Positions 13,244 to 17,435 of a stretch of 17,435 bases of DNA are shown one piece after another. The notes under the pieces were generated by a model. The model was not told the DNA's origin, made no database searches, and saw only the letters and a program-made list of their open reading frames with translations. Position numbers and translations under genes: made by a program. Source of the stretch: JBKBYG01 sp046313435 (GTDB lineage Bacteria; Pseudomonadota; Alphaproteobacteria; Rickettsiales; Arcanibacteraceae); assembly GCA_046313435.1 (NCBI GenBank), contig JBKBYG010000032.1, positions 1 through 17,435 of the forward strand. Reading direction: 5' to 3'. Within the stretch, counting starts at the first letter, position 1; the number at the start of each line of letters is the position of its first letter.

Positions 13244-16200
13244 GTGGAAGAATTAAAATTAAAATTTAATATTAATTTTGAAGATTTATATAGCTATAAT
13301 GGCCTAGCGCAACTTGACCATATATTCGTTAATTACCTGCTTGAAAAGAATATTACATTATATAATATTTTAGTTTCTGCTAGAAAAACTCTTTTAAGTA
13401 AATTAGAATATTCAAATTTAATTACTGGAATTGCCCCTTATCTTGAAGAATTTATAGTTGAATTATTCAATATTGATAATGATTATCACGATTTAAAAGC
13501 AAAGCATTTTAAATATAATAATTTATATGCTTGTAAAAGATTATTTGTTCAAAGGCGCGCACTTAAATCATACTCTAAAGAAGCTGTAGAACATTTTGAT
13601 ATAGAACTAATTGAAGAACAATTAGTCAAATTAATTGGTGAATTAAATGAACTTAATTTCGCTAATTATGTAATGAGTTGGATAGAAAAAGAAGATCATG
13701 ATAAATTAGATATTGCTGCAAAATATGCTGCATGGGCTAGTTTAACTGAAGAAGGAAAAGAAAAATACAGCAAAGGTATAATATTCAATACACCTCATAA
13801 AATTGATCCAGCAAATCTCATTCCTGTTGAAACTGAAATCATTGACGGGATCACAATACTTAAAGCAAAATCTAGTATATCGAGAGATGGATTTGACTTA
13901 ACTGACCAGGGAGCATCATTAAAAAAATGCCTCGATCACGCTAATTACTGTATCTATTGCCATAATCAGAATAAAGATTCATGCTCTATTGGTATGCGTG
14001 AAAAAGACGGTCAATTTAAAATAAATGCTCAAAATGATACTCTTATTGGGTGCCCTTTAGAAGAAAAAATATCTGAGATGAATTATCTTAAATCTCAAAG
14101 CTACTCAATAGGAGCTCTTGCTGCTGCTGCAATAGACAATCCAATGCTTGCTGCCACTGGCCATAGAATATGCAATGATTGCATGAAGTCATGTATTTAT
14201 CAAAAGCAAGAACCAGTCAATGTGCCTCAAATTGAAACTCGTGTATTAAAAGATGTATTATCAATTCCGTGGGGATTTGAAATTTACAGTTTACTTACAA
14301 GATGGAATCCTCTTAATTTAACTCGACCAATTCCTAAAAAAACCAGCAATTATAAAATTTTAGTTGCTGGGCTCGGTCCGGCAGGTTTCACTTTGTCTCA
14401 TCATTTACTTAATGAAGGCCATATCGTAGTTGGTATTGATGGGCTTAAAATTGAACCTATCAGTTCTAAATTATCAGGAGTAACAGCAGAAGGTAACAAG
14501 ACTAATTTTTACCCTATAAAAGATGTTAATTCAATATACGAACCTCTTTCTTCAAGAACTCAAGCTGGATTTGGTGGAGTTGCTGAATATGGAATAACTG
14601 TTCGTTGGAATAAAAATTTCCTTAAAATAATACGTATTCTGCTTGAACGTAGAGAAAATTTTAACATGATTGGTGGCGTAAGATTAGAAAGCAATATTAC
14701 TAGCGACCAAGCTTTTAATTTAGGATTTGATCATATTGCACTTGCTTTAGGAGCTGGAGCACCAACAATACTTAATATTCCTAATTCTATGAGTAGAGGC
14801 GTAAGAGCTGCTTCTGATTTTCTTATGTCTCTTCAACTTACAGGGGCAGCTAAAGAAGATTCAATTGCAAATTTGCAACTGAGGCTGCCTGTAATTGTAA
14901 TAGGAGGAGGTCTAACTGCTATTGATACAGCAACAGAAGCACTTGCTTACTACCCTACGCAAGTAGAAAAATTCTTAAAAAGATATGAAAATTCACTTAA
15001 AGTTTTCGGGATTGAAAAAACACGTCAAAATTGGACTGAAGAAGATACTATAATTGCAGAAGAATTTATAAATCATGCAACACTTATTAGGGAAGAGAAG
15101 AAGAAAAACAATCCCAATGTACTAGAATTAATAAATGAATGGGGAGGAGTAAAAATTGCTTATAGACAAAACTTTAAGGACAGCCCCAGCTATAGATTTA
15201 ATGCAGAAGAAGTAGAACTTGCCTTAAAGGAAGGAATTCAGTTCATACCCAATATCATCCCTTTATCAATTAAGCTTGATCAATATGGCCATGCTCAAGC
15301 AATTGAAACAAAAGATAATTTAATTTTCGCAAAAACCATTTTATTTGCAACTGGTACTAAAGCTAATACTATAATAACAAATGAAAACCCTTCAAATTAT
15401 ATTCTTAACGGTAATTATCTGCAAGCACTAGATATTAGTGGGAAAATTGTTAATCCAGAAAAAATTGCGAAGCCTAAAGAATCATTTGTTATTACTGCAA
15501 TTAATGAAGATAATAAAGCTACAAGTTTTATTGGAGATCTTCATCCATCTTATCAAGGAAATGTTGTAAAAGCTATGGCAAGCGCAAAAGCTGCATATCC
15601 TATTATTTCAAATATACTAAATCGTCTTACACCTAATCATGAACCTAATTTTATAGATAAAATTAATAATTTACTAAGAGCTAAAGTGCATAAGGTAAAT
15701 AGACTTACTGAAAATATTGTAGAGGTTATTATAAGCGCCCCACTTGCGGTAGAAAATTTTAAACCTGGACAATTTTTTAGGCTTCAAAATTTTGAATATT
15801 TTAGTAAAAACGCTCAAAATTTAAAACTTTCTATGGAAGGACTCGCATTAACTGGTGCAATAGCTTATCAAGATCAAGGTCATATATCACTAATAGTTTT
15901 AGAAATGGGAGGATCTTCAAATTTATGTGCTTATTTAAAAGAGGATGAGCCGGTAATACTTATGGGCCCTACTGGCTCACCTACAAAAATTTCAGCAAAT
16001 AAAACAATTCTGCTTGCCGGAGGTGGCTTAGGAAATGCAGTATTATTTTCAATAGGAAAAGCATTCAGGGCACAAAACTCTAAAGTTATATATTTTGCAG
16101 GTTACAAAAAACTAAGTGATAGATATAAAAGCGATGAACTCGAACAAGCAGCTGATATAATAGTTTGGTGCTGTGAGGAAGGAGAATTGCAAATAAACCG

Positions 16201-16630
16201 CAATTCAGATAAATCATTTCATGGCAATATTGTTGAAGCTATTAATGCTTATGCTTCAGGAGCGCTAGGAGAAACACCTATATCTATTAATGACGTTGAC
16301 GAAATTATTGCTATAGGATCTGATAAAATGATGGAAGCAGTAAAAGAAGCGCGCCATAATCTTTTAAAACCTTACTTAAAGCAAAACCACGAGGCTATCG
16401 CAAGCATAAATTCCCCAATGCAATGCATGATGAAAGAAATTTGCGCTCAATGTATCCAAAAACATATCGATAAAGATACTGGTTTAGAGACATATATCTA
16501 TTCATGTAATAATCAAGACCAAGCTATGGATAAAGTTGATTTCAATTTTTTAAGTCAAAGGCTTAAACAAAATTCTGTACAGGAGAAACTTACATCTCAA
16601 TTACTAAAAGAATATTTAAATAAAGCTTAG
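13244..16630 (+). CDS. Fused FAD/NAD(P)/Fe-S oxidoreductase (GltD-like plus PyrK-like modules)
   Basis: The 1128-residue protein has several modules. Residues 1-215 are helical with no assigned domain. Residues 225-320 are a ferredoxin-like segment with C229, C236, C239, C247, C270, C310, C313 and C317, as in the Fe-S domain of GltD and dihydropyrimidine dehydrogenase. Residues 370-790 are a GltD-type flavoprotein with VAGLGPAGF (373-381) for FAD and VIGGGLTAIDTA (552-563) for NAD(P)H, and ILFATGTKA near 699-707. Residues 810-1095 resemble PyrK-type ferredoxin reductases: VENFKPGQFFRL (836-847), LLAGGGLGNAV (923-933) and a C-terminal 2Fe-2S set C1061, C1067, C1070, C1088. Such a protein would move electrons between NAD(P)H, flavins and Fe-S centres; the true substrate is unknown. 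The start is GTG, 4 nt after hslU, with no Shine-Dalgarno, so it is probably translated by coupling. The next Met is near residue 143, which supports the GTG. Confidence 0.88.
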   Translation: MEELKLKFNINFEDLYSYNGLAQLDHIFVNYLLEKNITLYNILVSARKTLLSKLEYSNLITGIAPYLEEFIVELFNIDNDYHDLKAKHFKYNNLYACKRLFVQRRALKSYSKEAVEHFDIELIEEQLVKLIGELNELNFANYVMSWIEKEDHDKLDIAAKYAAWASLTEEGKEKYSKGIIFNTPHKIDPANLIPVETEIIDGITILKAKSSISRDGFDLTDQGASLKKCLDHANYCIYCHNQNKDSCSIGMREKDGQFKINAQNDTLIGCPLEEKISEMNYLKSQSYSIGALAAAAIDNPMLAATGHRICNDCMKSCIYQKQEPVNVPQIETRVLKDVLSIPWGFEIYSLLTRWNPLNLTRPIPKKTSNYKILVAGLGPAGFTLSHHLLNEGHIVVGIDGLKIEPISSKLSGVTAEGNKTNFYPIKDVNSIYEPLSSRTQAGFGGVAEYGITVRWNKNFLKIIRILLERRENFNMIGGVRLESNITSDQAFNLGFDHIALALGAGAPTILNIPNSMSRGVRAASDFLMSLQLTGAAKEDSIANLQLRLPVIVIGGGLTAIDTATEALAYYPTQVEKFLKRYENSLKVFGIEKTRQNWTEEDTIIAEEFINHATLIREEKKKNNPNVLELINEWGGVKIAYRQNFKDSPSYRFNAEEVELALKEGIQFIPNIIPLSIKLDQYGHAQAIETKDNLIFAKTILFATGTKANTIITNENPSNYILNGNYLQALDISGKIVNPEKIAKPKESFVITAINEDNKATSFIGDLHPSYQGNVVKAMASAKAAYPIISNILNRLTPNHEPNFIDKINNLLRAKVHKVNRLTENIVEVIISAPLAVENFKPGQFFRLQNFEYFSKNAQNLKLSMEGLALTGAIAYQDQGHISLIVLEMGGSSNLCAYLKEDEPVILMGPTGSPTKISANKTILLAGGGLGNAVLFSIGKAFRAQNSKVIYFAGYKKLSDRYKSDELEQAADIIVWCCEEGELQINRNSDKSFHGNIVEAINAYASGALGETPISINDVDEIIAIGSDKMMEAVKEARHNLLKPYLKQNHEAIASINSPMQCMMKEICAQCIQKHIDKDTGLETYIYSCNNQDQAMDKVDFNFLSQRLKQNSVQEKLTSQLLKEYLNKA

Positions 16631-16681
16631 TTAATTCAGCACCCTAACTTCGCAATTGCTAAAAAATTATTTATAGAAATA

Positions 16682-16707
16682 TACTATCCTAGCAAGATTG
16701 TATAGTA
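16682..16707. repeat. Small inverted repeat after the oxidoreductase
   Basis: TACTAT (16682-16687) and ATAGTA (16702-16707) pair around a 14-nt loop, about 50 nt beyond the oxidoreductase stop. The stem is short, lacks a T-tract and is at most a weak terminator. Confidence 0.25.
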
Positions 16708-16710
16708 AAG

Positions 16711-16799
16711 TTAAGTTGAATGTAATACTAAGCGCAAGGAGCGAAGCCTACAAAAATAGCAGGTAAGCGACGAGCAACAATTTTAGTACTTCAACTTAA
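16711..16799. repeat. Long imperfect palindromic element (copy A), probable bidirectional terminator
   Basis: Outer arms TTAAGTTGAA (16711-16720) and TTCAACTTAA (16790-16799) are exact reverse complements. Inner arms TACTAA (16726-16731) and TTAGTA (16783-16788) continue the stem after a bulge. The interior is G-rich (AAGCGCAAGGAGCGAAGCC and AAGCGACGAGCAAC), unlike the AT-rich surroundings. It shares TAATACTAAGCG (16723-16734) and its layout with the element at 8729-8831. It lies between two convergent genes, 10 nt beyond the stop of the TPR gene, and on the plus strand is followed by an A-rich run, so it probably ends transcripts from at least one side. Confidence 0.6.
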
Positions 16800-16809
16800 A
16801 AAAACTATA

Positions 16810-17435
16810 TCACATGCTTATTCTGCCATTAAAAGTTAAAGTATTTAAACGGTCGGCTTCTAATTCATATTGAAAACTATTTTTGTCATCCTTAAGATTA
16901 TCTTTTTTATATTGAATTTCTTTTAGCAATTTCTTCGAACGTTTTATTTCCTGTTGTAAAAATTTTGGTGTAGCAATTTCAATAGCTTCACTAGCTGCTT
17001 TAAAAGCTGCTTCATAATTACCTTGATTATATTCTACTTGGCTATATATTTGCATATAATGGACTTTAATTCTGCTTTGAGTTCCAAGTCCACTTCTATA
17101 ATTGGTTATTCCAACTACAGAATAATTTTTATATCCCAGATCTAGTTCAAGTTTTATATTTCTAAGTTCAGCTTTCTTATAGTTAATATTCATGCAATCA
17201 AATTTAGAAAATATTTTCATTGCTTCATATATATATTTTTTTGCTTTTTCATAGTCTTGAGCTACTTCTTGATACACGGCACTAGCGTTATAATAAATTT
17301 TACCTATTGTATTTTCTTTTAAATTAGTAGGAATGTTACTTAATTCTAAAGATTTTTCAGTCCATTCCAATGCTTTTTTGCGAAGTTTTTCTTTTCCAAA
17401 AATATTAAACTTATTTTCATACAAACCTTTATAAG
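16810..17435 (-). CDS. TPR-repeat protein (5' end outside window)
   Basis: The minus-strand frame is open from the right edge to a TGA at 16810; at least 207 residues are visible. The frame continues upstream of the TTG at 17422-17424 to the edge (reading YKGLYENKF), and the ATG at 17420 is out of frame, so the true start is outside. Helical pairs fit tetratricopeptide repeats: ALEWTEKSLELS with YYNASAVYQEVAQDYEKAKK and YIYEAMKIF, then YSQVEYNQGNYEAAFKAASE with AIEIA. TPRs mediate protein-protein contact, so this may be an adaptor or part of a larger TPR protein. The C-terminal tail (DNLKDDKNSFQYELEADRLN) is charged. It is convergent with the oxidoreductase gene, with palindromic element A between them. 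Function is not assigned. Confidence 0.8.
   Translation of the reverse strand, partial: YKGLYENKFNIFGKEKLRKKALEWTEKSLELSNIPTNLKENTIGKIYYNASAVYQEVAQDYEKAKKYIYEAMKIFSKFDCMNINYKKAELRNIKLELDLGYKNYSVVGITNYRSGLGTQSRIKVHYMQIYSQVEYNQGNYEAAFKAASEAIEIATPKFLQQEIKRSKKLLKEIQYKKDNLKDDKNSFQYELEADRLNTLTFNGRISM

Noticed and set aside
17418..17420. ATG near the right edge as start of the TPR gene
   Set aside because: It is out of frame with the TPR reading, which continues open to the window edge; the gene is simply truncated there.
1..17435. CRISPR array, tRNA or rRNA genes, intact insertion sequence
   Set aside because: I saw no regularly spaced direct repeats with unique spacers, no tRNA or rRNA sequence, and no transposase frame on either strand.

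Overview
The window is visibly AT-rich, with long AT-dominated intergenic stretches. Its gene set suits a host-associated alphaproteobacterium, most likely of the order Rickettsiales. Supporting clues are an HslV with the alphaproteobacterial-style propeptide before GTTILSVRKG, a PhaR-type regulator, an aerobic HemF, a histidine-kinase-derived protein resembling alphaproteobacterial PleC/DivJ-type kinases, a very large fused FAD/Fe-S oxidoreductase, and several big helical or coiled-coil proteins with no family I recognise. The order is an inference from sequence character; no search was run.

Layout, left to right. The minus strand of 1-3567 is one open frame of at least 1189 codons that runs off the left edge. 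It encodes a giant helical and coiled-coil protein with internal duplications, preceded by a good promoter (3609-3636). Next come three tightly packed minus-strand genes transcribed leftward: a two-TM sensor protein (GTG start at 6625), phaR (stop and start overlap as TAATG at 4970) and hemF (3-nt gap). The sensor is clearly built on a histidine kinase but has lost the phospho-accepting His and the ATP-binding N and G boxes. Divergent from this operon is comM/yifB (6825-8339). The region 8340-8960 has no convincing gene but is rich in palindromic structure: a 23-bp perfect hairpin with a T-tract, a long imperfect palindrome, and a 10-N scaffold gap. An orphan 716-residue protein with a hydrophobic middle (8961-11111, minus) follows. 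Divergent from it is a rightward cluster of hslV, hslU and a 1128-residue multidomain oxidoreductase, with overlaps or 4-nt spacing. A second long palindrome (16711-16799) lies between the oxidoreductase and a convergent TPR-protein gene that runs off the right edge.

How the genes work together. HslV and HslU form the two-component ATP-dependent protease. The oxidoreductase is packed directly behind them and probably shares their transcript. HemF supplies oxygen-dependent protoporphyrinogen synthesis; PhaR normally senses polyhydroxyalkanoate and represses granule genes; the degenerate kinase at the head of that operon may have become a ligand-sensing or scaffold protein that no longer phosphorylates. 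The coiled-coil, 716-residue and TPR proteins are lineage-type proteins of unknown role, plausibly concerned with the host interface, but no secretion signal proves this.

The best leads are the pseudo-histidine kinase in a coupled operon with phaR and hemF, and the two palindromic intergenic elements that share the 12-mer TAATACTAAGCG and a common architecture but have different outer arms.
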